Origin: an uncultured bacterium
Lineage (GTDB): Bacteria; Verrucomicrobiota; Kiritimatiellia; RFP12; UBA1067
Length of the DNA: 21,335 nt
Direction of reading: 5' to 3'
Assembly: GCA_902779075.1 (NCBI GenBank)
Contig: CACZAK010000077.1
Location: 1 to 21,335, forward strand
Position 1 is the first letter of the stretch, and each line of letters begins with the position of its first letter. Made by a program: the position numbers and the translations under genes. A model generated the notes under the pieces. That model saw nothing but the letters and a program-made list of their open reading frames with translations. It did no database searches and had not been told where the DNA came from. Positions 7,245 through 14,884 of the stretch are shown here, piece by piece.

Positions 7245-9098
7245 TCAAAAGTTAAGAGAATCCGATTTTGCCTTCTTTTCGGCAGCGGCCTTGGCTTCTG
7301 CCTCGGACTTCTTCGCAGCGGCCTTCTGATTTCTACAAAGCTCCATCAGTTTGGCGGCAAGCAAGGTGTCCTTGAAGAAAATGCTCGACACAGAATGCGT
7401 AGATGGATCTTCCGACACGTCTACCGTTACCCCGCCTATGTCAATCCGAACCATCTCGCGGGTTATCGCCTTTGAGTGGCCAGCGAGAATGGATTCGACA
7501 TCCCTTTTCAAGGCATCCCCAACACCCTGACCGCCGTTTTGCTTCACTTTTACTTCAAGCGTCGTGGCAACCATTTTCCAGAACTGTCCGATTTCTGTTT
7601 CAGGCCAGACACGCTTGACAACTTCGCTTTTTCTTTCTATCTTCGCGCCGTCCATCTTCCCGTACTTCTCGACCAGCGCATCGACCGAAGGCGCGGCTTG
7701 GGTGAATTTCATCTTCATCGCCGTAAGCACAGGAACCTCGTCTGGAGCGAAGGCTCCAAATATGAATTGGATGTCGTGAGGTTTGACGGTGACATTGAAC
7801 GAACACCCATTAAGAAACATGTCAAGCGTCTTCCCACACCACTCAAGGGAATTCGCGCCACTGTTCTGGGCAAGTTTCTCCATTTCGCCATAGACATCTC
7901 CTATTACACTTCCAAACGCGATGTCACGATAGACTTTGAACGGCACCGTGTTCGTCCCTGCTGTCTTTGCATAAAAAGTACTACACGTCTCATTCACACC
8001 GGCACCGTTCAGCCGTGACAACAATACGTCATTGCGTGCGAGCCATCCAAGAACGTGAGCAGTCCACCGATCAGCAACCTCCTTTGTCAATCTAGACTGT
8101 CCTGATTGAAAGATTTTACGGCCCTCGACAGGATCTTCCTTCCAACCATCCAGATTGTACAGGCAGTATATACCGTCGGGGCCATCCTCATATCCGTGGC
8201 CGAAGTGAGTAGATCGCCATATCGCCTTCTCACAAGCAACGTATGGATGATGCGGCCCAAGATCGCTCCTGATAGAAGAGTATATTTTCCCTGCCAATTC
8301 CATTGCCCTGTTGTATTTGTCACAACGCGGCTCCAGTTCTTCTTTAGCGACTTTTCGGACAACGTTCTCAACTGCCTTCTGAGTCATGAATTGCCGTTCC
8401 CGTTCAATGTTGGACTGTAGAACATCCTTCCATTCATTGATTTTTCTGGTGTCTGGCATTCGTACTTCAACATGTTTCTTGCAGAATCCCGGAAGGCCTG
8501 GTAATTTGCCGGTTGGTACCGAGCCTGTAAGGCCGTAATCCATGACTTCAATCTTCTTATATGCCCCGCTACGTGCATCCTCGCCATAGTATTTTCCATC
8601 CACGTCCAGTTTCACCAGTTCGTCCAACTGCCTGACAAATAACTCACTATTCAGATAGTCGATTGCCAACTTATATTGTTGCTCGAACGAATTGTCGCCA
8701 TCCTCGGCAGATGGAGACTTGCGTTCGGTTACTTGTGGCGCGGATGCGGTGACCGAGGCAGGAGTAGCCATTGATGCCTGCGTGGGAACAGCCGTTGGAA
8801 CCGGAGCGGGGGCGGCCGTTGGTGTCGAAACGGGGGCAGCCACAGGTGCAGTAGTAGTAACTGCTGGTACTGCCTGTACAACATTAGCTACATTCGTCTG
8901 CGGATCGGCGAACACTGTTTGCTGCTTAACCGACTGCACCGTTGATGTTGTGGCATTGACGGTAGTATCCACCACACCACCCGCCACGTCGACCACACCC
9001 TCTCCCACTTTCTTGAGTCCATCCAAGAAGCCGGCGTAAAGGCAATTGGCCAAAATGACCGACAGGAAGGTGGTAAGGGCCTTGCATTGCTTGTTCAT
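7245..9098 (-). CDS. Secreted or envelope protein with Ala/Pro/Thr-rich linker, unknown function
   Basis: A 617-residue protein of no family I can name. A signal peptide (MNKQCKALTTFLSVILANCLYA) is followed by a short helix (GFLDGLKKVGEGVVDVAGGV). A low-complexity Val/Ala/Pro/Thr stretch (about 75-120) looks like a wall- or periplasm-spanning linker. The rest (about 130-590) is mixed alpha/beta, with KLAIDYLNSELFVRQLDELVKL near its start. The last 30 residues are an Ala/Lys/Glu helix (KKSEAEAKAAAEKKAK). GGAG before the ATG gives a good ribosome site. It lies 28 nt downstream of the lipoprotein gene and 98 nt upstream of the small membrane protein gene. Confidence 0.8.
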   Translation of the reverse strand: MNKQCKALTTFLSVILANCLYAGFLDGLKKVGEGVVDVAGGVVDTTVNATTSTVQSVKQQTVFADPQTNVANVVQAVPAVTTTAPVAAPVSTPTAAPAPVPTAVPTQASMATPASVTASAPQVTERKSPSAEDGDNSFEQQYKLAIDYLNSELFVRQLDELVKLDVDGKYYGEDARSGAYKKIEVMDYGLTGSVPTGKLPGLPGFCKKHVEVRMPDTRKINEWKDVLQSNIERERQFMTQKAVENVVRKVAKEELEPRCDKYNRAMELAGKIYSSIRSDLGPHHPYVACEKAIWRSTHFGHGYEDGPDGIYCLYNLDGWKEDPVEGRKIFQSGQSRLTKEVADRWTAHVLGWLARNDVLLSRLNGAGVNETCSTFYAKTAGTNTVPFKVYRDIAFGSVIGDVYGEMEKLAQNSGANSLEWCGKTLDMFLNGCSFNVTVKPHDIQFIFGAFAPDEVPVLTAMKMKFTQAAPSVDALVEKYGKMDGAKIERKSEVVKRVWPETEIGQFWKMVATTLEVKVKQNGGQGVGDALKRDVESILAGHSKAITREMVRIDIGGVTVDVSEDPSTHSVSSIFFKDTLLAAKLMELCRNQKAAAKKSEAEAKAAAEKKAKSDSLNF

Positions 9099-9126
9099 AT
9101 CATCATCTCCGTTTCTGGCAATTGGT

Positions 9127-9972
9127 TCACTTCAGCAGTTTGCGGACTTCTTCGGCAACAGCCGCCTGTTCCTTGTCTTTCAACATGTGGTACATGCACA
9201 TGATGTTCCCGACATCGTCTATGCCGCGCACCTTCAGATATTCCGCAAGCGCACCATTCCCATTGGGGTCTGGGAGATCGGGCACGATGCCACTTCTCCT
9301 GTAAGAATTCCCCATCATCTCCTGAAGAACACATTTCACCTTGTAGTCACCAGGAAGTTGATCAATCTTCGCCTGTAATGCCACAAGAGCAGCGGAAACC
9401 TCCATGCTATTCCCAAGTACCTTATTTAACTGTGCCATGAGACGGCTGACCTTCTGGTCTGGCGTCAACCTCTTGGGACTCTCAGATAGGGTTGATTCAG
9501 ACACACCTCGTTTCTTTTCTACGGTTTTCTGCGCCTTCGGCACGATCTCGGCCTTGCCTGGCGTAGGTTTCTCCGATCCTCGACCGCTCATTGCCTTGTT
9601 CCTGTCCACCGTTATTAAAACTATCTTGTCATCCTTTCCGCCTACAACAAAATAGAGCGTCGTACCTTCGCACCGTGCGGAAATCACGGAAAACTTGTCA
9701 CCATCGTTCTTGAATGTCTTTAGGGTTTCCGTCTTGGCGAAACCCTCTGATTCCGAAATCTTCTTAAACACCCTCTTTGTGTCTTTGTTATATTTCAGTG
9801 CGTCGTCAAGCCCTGGTGCAAAATTCGCCTCCACGAACTTTCTCATATAGTCGTCGTCGCCAGATCCCACGGCGAAGTACAACTCCTTGACCACTTTTTC
9901 GTGGGATTTTCCACAACCAGTAAGAACAGTCGCACAAACCAACGCAACGCAGACTAACATCAACTTCTTCAT
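9127..9972 (-). CDS. Lipoprotein with DUF4878-like (NTF2-fold) domain
   Basis: A 281-residue lipoprotein. MKKLMLVCVALVCATVLTGC ends in the lipobox LTGC, so the mature protein should start at Cys20 and be membrane anchored. Residues about 25-125 (KVVKELYFAVGSGDDDYMRKF and a following beta sheet with GTTLYFVVGG) resemble the DUF4878/NTF2-like domain common in envelope lipoproteins. A charged linker (about 128-168) leads to a helical C-terminal domain of unknown type. AGGAG 8 nt upstream supports the start. It is first in the minus-strand three-gene set, with a leader of about 215 nt, and is divergent from the ECF sigma gene. The domain match is by eye. Confidence 0.8.
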   Translation of the reverse strand: MKKLMLVCVALVCATVLTGCGKSHEKVVKELYFAVGSGDDDYMRKFVEANFAPGLDDALKYNKDTKRVFKKISESEGFAKTETLKTFKNDGDKFSVISARCEGTTLYFVVGGKDDKIVLITVDRNKAMSGRGSEKPTPGKAEIVPKAQKTVEKKRGVSESTLSESPKRLTPDQKVSRLMAQLNKVLGNSMEVSAALVALQAKIDQLPGDYKVKCVLQEMMGNSYRRSGIVPDLPDPNGNGALAEYLKVRGIDDVGNIMCMYHMLKDKEQAAVAEEVRKLLK

Positions 9973-10193
9973 ACTTTCTTCTCCTGTGCCCTCTGTTTCG
10001 GAGCCAACAGGGGAAAGAAAGGGCGCAATCCCTCGTTGGATTCCGAGTGAGGCCCTGGAAAAGCCTTGGAGAAATCACGAAAGGAAATACGCCCAGGGGC
10101 GCATTCACCCCATCGTGGCTCTCCGTAAAGTTTTCCAGGTTTCACTCGAGCCAGCAATGCGACGAACGCATAACTGTTGAAATGTCGGCGCTT

Positions 10194-10223
10194 ATTATAG
10201 CATATTCCCGCCGCCTGCGGCGG
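10194..10223 (-). promoter_or_regulatory. Possible promoter of the lipoprotein operon with palindrome over the -35 position
   Basis: A perfect TATAAT on the minus strand (10199-10194). Where a -35 box would lie there is instead the palindrome CCGCCGC-CT-GCGGCGG (10208-10223). An operator, or dependence on an alternative sigma factor, would explain the missing -35; neither is shown by the sequence. Confidence 0.35.
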
Positions 10224-10371
10224 AAGTATCTGCATAAATTCCGCGCCTCGCATTCCAATGTTCTGCGCTTCCTTCCGTGATGAAGGCATTTTCCAACTTC
10301 ACTCACAAACAACTCGTATCCAGCCGTCCGAATCTTACGCCGCCACATGAAAAAAAACTGCAAGACGTCAG

Positions 10372-10400
10372 TTGTTCCCGTTGAGGCTAGTTGGTATAAT
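10372..10400 (+). promoter_or_regulatory. Promoter of the ECF sigma-kinase pair
   Basis: TTGTTC (10372-10377), a 17-nt spacer and a perfect TATAAT (10395-10400), 61 nt before the sigma factor ATG at 10462. Optimal spacing and a perfect -10 make this the best housekeeping-type promoter in the window. Confidence 0.6.
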
Positions 10401-10461
10401 ATCTCCGCATTTTCAAACAGGAGATCAACCTCCATTAGCCAAACCTTATTCAGGTGTTTCA

Positions 10462-11034
10462 ATGCTTCGGACCACAGAGACATTGCTAAATGGACTCGCC
10501 TCCGGCGACCAGAACCGCTGGGCGCGGTTCTACCGCGACTATGCCCCGTGGATTGAAAAACTCCTACTGAAACGTGGTCTTTCCCACGAGGACGCCGAGG
10601 AGGTCGTGAATGACACGCTCGTCGAACTTGTCGGGATCATGCCGACGTACAAGTACGACAGAACACATAAGGGCGCATTCCATTCGCTTCTCTTCAAGAT
10701 AGCCCAGAACAAGGCAATCGACCGACTGCGCAAAATCAAGGCAGAGGCCGTACGCCTCGCGGCATTCGCCGCCGAACCCCTTGCGCCGTCCGGCGAAGAC
10801 TGGCGACGCGAGACGTTCAACATGGCGCTCCGCCGTGTCTTCGCCGATCCCGACATCGGCGAGACTACCAAAATCGCATTCCGCCGTTTTGTCCAACTCG
10901 GCGAACCGGCCGAAACGGTCGCCCGCGATCTGGGCCTTTCCGTGAACAACCTCTATCAGATCAAGAGCCGCATGAAGACGCGGCTCTCCGAAGAAGTGCG
11001 CCAACTGCTGGAGAACTCGCCGGATGCCAGATGA
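10462..11034 (+). CDS. ECF-type RNA polymerase sigma factor
   Basis: A 190-residue sigma-70 family factor of the extracytoplasmic-function class, which redirects RNA polymerase to a small regulon. Region 2 is seen in RFYRDYAPWIEKLLLKRGL, HEDAEEVVNDTLVEL and FHSLLFKIAQNKAIDRLRK. Region 4 is the C-terminal helix-turn-helix (FVQLGEPAETVARDLGLS and VNNLYQIKSRMKTRL). Start ATG 10462 lies just downstream of the promoter, with AGG about 9 nt before it; the same frame extends upstream, but only through the promoter. Its last 11 nt overlap the kinase gene. This arrangement resembles the kinase-linked ECF groups of Planctomycetes and relatives, where the kinase replaces an anti-sigma factor as controller. 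No anti-sigma gene is visible. Confidence 0.92.
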   Translation: MLRTTETLLNGLASGDQNRWARFYRDYAPWIEKLLLKRGLSHEDAEEVVNDTLVELVGIMPTYKYDRTHKGAFHSLLFKIAQNKAIDRLRKIKAEAVRLAAFAAEPLAPSGEDWRRETFNMALRRVFADPDIGETTKIAFRRFVQLGEPAETVARDLGLSVNNLYQIKSRMKTRLSEEVRQLLENSPDAR

Positions 11035-12406
11035 TCTAGACGCCTATCTCGTCTCGCCGGAGGCCATCCACGAGACGGACTCGGCCGCAGGGCGGCTGCT
11101 GGAGCCGGGTGCCGTAATCTCCGGTCTCCGCGTCGTAGCGTTTCTCGGACGTGGCGCGACAAGCGAGGTGTGGCGTGTACGCGACGATGCGTTGAAGCGG
11201 GATGTCGCTCTAAAAATGCTGGCCGACCCAAGCGACGACCTCCGGCGAGAACGTTTTCTCTCTGAAGCGCGTCTGTTGGCGCAATTCGACAATCCGGGCA
11301 TAGTCCGCGTTCATGCTCTGAGAGAAAACGCACCGTATCCTTACTTCACGATGGATCTGCTGCGTCCGATTCCTGAAGTGCCGTCAAAGCGAATGATCAG
11401 GCGCATTTTCCACTATGTGCTGGATGATCTGGCATTCCTTCACGGCAAGGGCGTGGTCCATCGCGACATCAAGCCGTCGAATGTCCTGCTGAACGATTCA
11501 GGCCATGCCGTGTTGACAGATCTGGGAATCGCACATGTCGAAGATGAGGCATTATCCAACACCATCCAGTCGGCCACCGCGCACAACATGACGTTGGCGG
11601 GAGGACACGTAGTAGCACTCGGCACCCCCGGCTTCAGCGCCCCTGAACAGTTCACCGGAGGGGACGTTTCTCCTGCGGCTGATATCCACGCCCTCGGAAT
11701 CCTCCTTCTTGCCCTGTTCAAGGGCAAGCCTCCCCTGATGTGGAGAGGACTCATACGATGCATGACAAGCTCGACGCCCGCCCTTCGTCTGAAGTCGGTT
11801 CAAGAAGTCAAAGCGCGTCTCAGATTGATCGGTATTCTCCACGGTCTGGCCAAAACGACTGTGATCGTCCTCTTCTGTCTTGCCGCATGGGGTACATTCT
11901 GCCTCTGCCGTCCAAACTGGACAGACCTTCAACCCGATTGCGTTCAGCGATTCGCAGACCGCCCCGAAGTTGTCATCAAACTTCCGGGAACAGGACACTA
12001 CTTTCTTCCGTCGCTGATGCTTTCACCGGTACTGAGTTCAGATGCGGAACGAATCGGTCCCAAAATCAAGAAAATGCCAGACGGTACGGTCGACATAGGC
12101 TATCCGCTTGACCTCTTGAAAAAAGAATCCTCTTGGCGGCGAAGGGTGGTAAAGATCGTCGGTCATGGAACGTTGAAATGCCCAACGATCACATACGCAG
12201 AGGTCCATATTCAATCTGGCGTAACGCTCATCACTTCCGGCAGATATGAAATCGACAATTCATCCATTCCGCACCAATACCCGCCGCAGGACTCCTGTCT
12301 CACCAACAACATCGGATATGCGGCCTATATCGTCGAGGCTGGTGCGAAACTGACATTCACCGACAACAAAAGCTACCCGTCTTCTCTGATCTCAACGACG
12401 AAATAG
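11024..12406 (+). CDS. Membrane Ser/Thr protein kinase (Hanks type) with beta-rich outer domain
   Basis: A 460-residue eukaryote-like protein kinase. The kinase domain (about 32-255) has the glycine loop GRGATSEVW, lysine K64 in VALKML, E81, the catalytic loop HRDIKPSN (D148), TDLG with D166 (Leu replacing Phe of DFG) and APE (206-208). One transmembrane helix (about 274-296) places residues 297-460 outside. That part is rich in Val/Ile/Thr strands (TITYAEVHIQSGVTLITSG) and may form beta-helix or sandwich rungs sensing an envelope signal. GGAG precedes the ATG. The 11-nt overlap with the sigma gene argues for coupled translation and joint function. Its 3' end overlaps the convergent glycosidase gene by 15 bp. 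Confidence 0.92.
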   Translation: MPDDLDAYLVSPEAIHETDSAAGRLLEPGAVISGLRVVAFLGRGATSEVWRVRDDALKRDVALKMLADPSDDLRRERFLSEARLLAQFDNPGIVRVHALRENAPYPYFTMDLLRPIPEVPSKRMIRRIFHYVLDDLAFLHGKGVVHRDIKPSNVLLNDSGHAVLTDLGIAHVEDEALSNTIQSATAHNMTLAGGHVVALGTPGFSAPEQFTGGDVSPAADIHALGILLLALFKGKPPLMWRGLIRCMTSSTPALRLKSVQEVKARLRLIGILHGLAKTTVIVLFCLAAWGTFCLCRPNWTDLQPDCVQRFADRPEVVIKLPGTGHYFLPSLMLSPVLSSDAERIGPKIKKMPDGTVDIGYPLDLLKKESSWRRRVVKIVGHGTLKCPTITYAEVHIQSGVTLITSGRYEIDNSSIPHQYPPQDSCLTNNIGYAAYIVEAGAKLTFTDNKSYPSSLISTTK

Positions 12407-14884
12407 ACGAACGCGCACCTTGGCGAGCGTGGGGCTGTGCGCGGCTTCGCGTCCACCGACCGTCACGGTCAGACCGCGCCCGCGATGCCAGCGGATTGAA
12501 ACGTCGTGGCCGCGATAGCGCAGGTTGTCGAGGATGCAGTAGTCCCATGTCGCAGGGAAGAGCGGATCGACCGCGAAGCCGTCCGCGCCTTCCGGTTCGA
12601 AGCCGACAAGCCCGGAAATCACTAGGTCGCAGAACGTCGAGTGGTTGTAGTCCTTGCCGCGCTCGCGGGGCTTCTGCTTGCGTTGGATGAGGAGCGTGCG
12701 CGCAATCCAGTCCGCCGTGTCGGGATTCATGTTCTCGTCGATCCACGGCACGGTGGGGTCGAACCTGCGCCCCACGGGATTGGTCGGCGTGCGGTGCAGC
12801 TTGTGCGCAAAGGCGTACTGCCACATCAGGAACGTGAAGCGCTCGCTCTCGCCGGGCTGCCGTGCACGGGCGTGTAGATCATTTGCGTACGCCGTGAGCG
12901 CGACGGAGGTCGCGAACGGCCAGCTCGGCCCGTTCCACTGGCATTCGTGTCCCTTGTAGGCGATTTTGAATCCTTTCGCGCGACGCTCGGGGAACGTGAG
13001 GCCGTAGAGGGCGGAGAAGCCTTTCGCGTCGAAGAGCTGCTCCCAGTCGGGCGCGACATCGAGCGGCATGCCGAAGTACCACGGCGCGTAGCCGTGGAGT
13101 TCGCGCACCGCCGTCAAGACGCCGTCCCTATGCCGCGTGGTGAAGAACTTGAGGTCGTCGTTCCAGCACTTCGCCATCAACGCCTTGCGGATGCCCTCGG
13201 CCTTCGCCTCGAACTTCTCCGCGAGGTCGCTCCGCCCGACCTTGCGCGCGACGGCGGCAATGCTCTTCGCTTCGCTCCACATCGCGGAGTTGAAGAGAGG
13301 CTTCCATCCGCTCCCGCCAAGCGAAATCTCCGTGCCTTCGTGTCCGTCGAGGGACATGAACCCGCCCTTTCCGTCGCCGCCCATGATGAACTTACCCCGC
13401 TGTTTCGGAACGCCCTTTTCCCAACGATCGTAGAACTTCACGGCGTCATCGAGCAGCGAGGCTGGCAGGTCGTCCAGCCCCGAGACTTCGGCGAGCTGGC
13501 ACGTACCCGTGAAGAGCCAGCTTGAATAGCCCCACCTGTGCGATGCGTCCTTGTCCGCCAGCCAGAAGCGGGCGTTGTCCACAAGGTACTGCGGATCGCG
13601 TAGCCAGCGTCCTTCGCGGAAGTGGTGTCCCGCGGCGCACACGATCGTGTTGTCCATGCCGCTCCAGCCGACCTTCGGCAGGAACTCCGTCACGCGCCAG
13701 CCGCCCCTCTTGCCCTTGCGCAGGTGCTTGCGGTAGGTCCACCAGCGGAAGTAGTACGTCCGCTCGATCTCACGGTCGGGGCATGCGAAGAGCGGCACGT
13801 TGTCCGCGAGGAACTTTTCCGACACCGCATTGGGAAAGGCGTTCGTCGCAGTCTCCTCGTCGCAGGCATTGAAGCGGCGCACGTACGTGGAGAGAAGTTT
13901 CTTCGGGTCGGGCAGCTTCTCCGGCGGTGCCTCGAGGTCGAGGCCTTCGTGGACCGCGCAGCCCACGTACTCCGGGCCACCGCTGCGTCCGTTGTACCAG
14001 AGAAGCCAGCGGTTGTGCTTCTCGTCGCGGAACACGGACGGTTTGTAGCACGCACTGGAATCCCACGTGCCGGGATCGGGGATGACAAGCGGAGACTGGT
14101 CGATCACCTTCCAGTCGCGGATGCCGTCCGGCGAGATAGCGCAGCCGATGTGGGCGGTGTCCACGTCGGGATAGCCGATGAAGAACATCGCGAAGCGTCC
14201 GTCGGGGAGAGGATGTACCTCGCAGCCGGCCACGCGGTCGCGGTACCACGATTCGCGCGGGCCGTGCGTGAGCACCACGCCCTTCTTTTCCCAGTGGATG
14301 CCGTCCTTCGACTCGGCGTAGCAGTTGCGGTCCGGCTCATACGTGCCACCAGCCGAGTACCACATCCGCCACAGTTGGCGTTTCTCGTCCCAGAGAACGC
14401 TCGGACACATCACCGTCGGCTGTTCGTAGTCCTCGGTAGCCACGAGCACGGGGTCTTTCTGCACGCGCTCGAAGTGGACGCCGTCCGTCGAGCGGGCGTA
14501 GCCGATGCGGCCCTTGTGATGCTCCTTCGCGCACTGCCCCGTGTACCACATGTGCCACACGCCGTCCTTCTTGACGGTGCTGGAGCGGTTGACGATGTCC
14601 TCCCAGCCGCTTGCCGGATTTTCGCGCAGGCAGATCTCCGGATTCTGCGTCCATGTCATTGCGTCGTCGCTCCTGACTAGCGCGATGGACTTCTTGGACC
14701 GCCACGAGAAGTACATCGTGTATGGCGCGGGGCCGTTCGTGACCACGTTGATGTCGAAGCACGTGCCGAGCCGTTTGTTGCCCAGCACCGGCTTGTCGCC
14801 GTACTTGATCCACGGTCCGGCGAACGACGTGGCGGCTGCTGTCGCCACGGCGACAACTGCCACTATGATTTTCCTAGTGGTCAT
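12392..14884 (-). CDS. Secreted two-domain glycosidase: GH43/32-like beta-propeller fused to MGH1-like (alpha/alpha)6 barrel
   Basis: An 830-residue exported protein with a clear signal peptide (MTTRKIIVAVVAVATAAATS). Residues about 25-315 show repeated propeller-blade motifs (WHMWYTGQ, RMWYSAGG, WLLWYNGR, SKDGIHWEKKG), as in GH32/43/130-like five-bladed glycosidases. Residues about 420-830 match the MGH1-like/GH63-related six-hairpin barrel: RWGYSSWLFTGT (450-461), CQWNGPSWPF (648-657), PWIDENMNPDTADWIA (713-728), KDYNHSTFCDLVISG (744-758) and a C-terminal strand domain (LDNLRYRGHDVSIRW). Neither substrate nor catalytic residues can be fixed by eye, and whether both domains are active is unknown. 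Its ATG overlaps the stop of the upstream thioredoxin-fold gene (ATGA), so it is probably translated with it. Confidence 0.85.
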   Translation of the reverse strand: MTTRKIIVAVVAVATAAATSFAGPWIKYGDKPVLGNKRLGTCFDINVVTNGPAPYTMYFSWRSKKSIALVRSDDAMTWTQNPEICLRENPASGWEDIVNRSSTVKKDGVWHMWYTGQCAKEHHKGRIGYARSTDGVHFERVQKDPVLVATEDYEQPTVMCPSVLWDEKRQLWRMWYSAGGTYEPDRNCYAESKDGIHWEKKGVVLTHGPRESWYRDRVAGCEVHPLPDGRFAMFFIGYPDVDTAHIGCAISPDGIRDWKVIDQSPLVIPDPGTWDSSACYKPSVFRDEKHNRWLLWYNGRSGGPEYVGCAVHEGLDLEAPPEKLPDPKKLLSTYVRRFNACDEETATNAFPNAVSEKFLADNVPLFACPDREIERTYYFRWWTYRKHLRKGKRGGWRVTEFLPKVGWSGMDNTIVCAAGHHFREGRWLRDPQYLVDNARFWLADKDASHRWGYSSWLFTGTCQLAEVSGLDDLPASLLDDAVKFYDRWEKGVPKQRGKFIMGGDGKGGFMSLDGHEGTEISLGGSGWKPLFNSAMWSEAKSIAAVARKVGRSDLAEKFEAKAEGIRKALMAKCWNDDLKFFTTRHRDGVLTAVRELHGYAPWYFGMPLDVAPDWEQLFDAKGFSALYGLTFPERRAKGFKIAYKGHECQWNGPSWPFATSVALTAYANDLHARARQPGESERFTFLMWQYAFAHKLHRTPTNPVGRRFDPTVPWIDENMNPDTADWIARTLLIQRKQKPRERGKDYNHSTFCDLVISGLVGFEPEGADGFAVDPLFPATWDYCILDNLRYRGHDVSIRWHRGRGLTVTVGGREAAHSPTLAKVRVRLFRR

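Larger units (their letters stand above)
9973..10461. other. Divergent intergenic region between lipoprotein operon and ECF sigma gene
   Basis: About 490 nt carrying two opposed promoter candidates: TATAAT on minus at 10199-10194, and TTGTTC-17-TATAAT on plus at 10372-10400. A GC palindrome (10208-10223) lies between them. The minus-strand leader is long (about 215 nt) and contains an AATCC/GGATT hairpin near 10030-10045. Reading frames cross it, but none has convincing coding character. Confidence 0.5.

Noticed and set aside
8692..9039. Plus-strand Thr/Ala/Val/Gly-rich frame resembling a repeat protein
   Set aside because: It is the antisense of the Ala/Pro/Thr/Val linker of the secreted protein at 7245-9098; low complexity on one strand gives low complexity on the other.
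9969..10289. 106-codon minus-strand frame before the lipoprotein gene
   Set aside because: It begins upstream of the best -10 box, has no ribosome site and no recognisable domain; better treated as leader sequence.
10372..10461. Upstream start for the ECF sigma factor
   Set aside because: The upstream codons lie within the TTGTTC-17-TATAAT promoter and cannot be transcribed from it; ATG 10462 begins a normal ECF length.
13622..14680. Plus-strand open frame of 352 codons
   Set aside because: Antisense shadow of the propeller-MGH1 glycosidase; composition is biased and no motif is recognisable.
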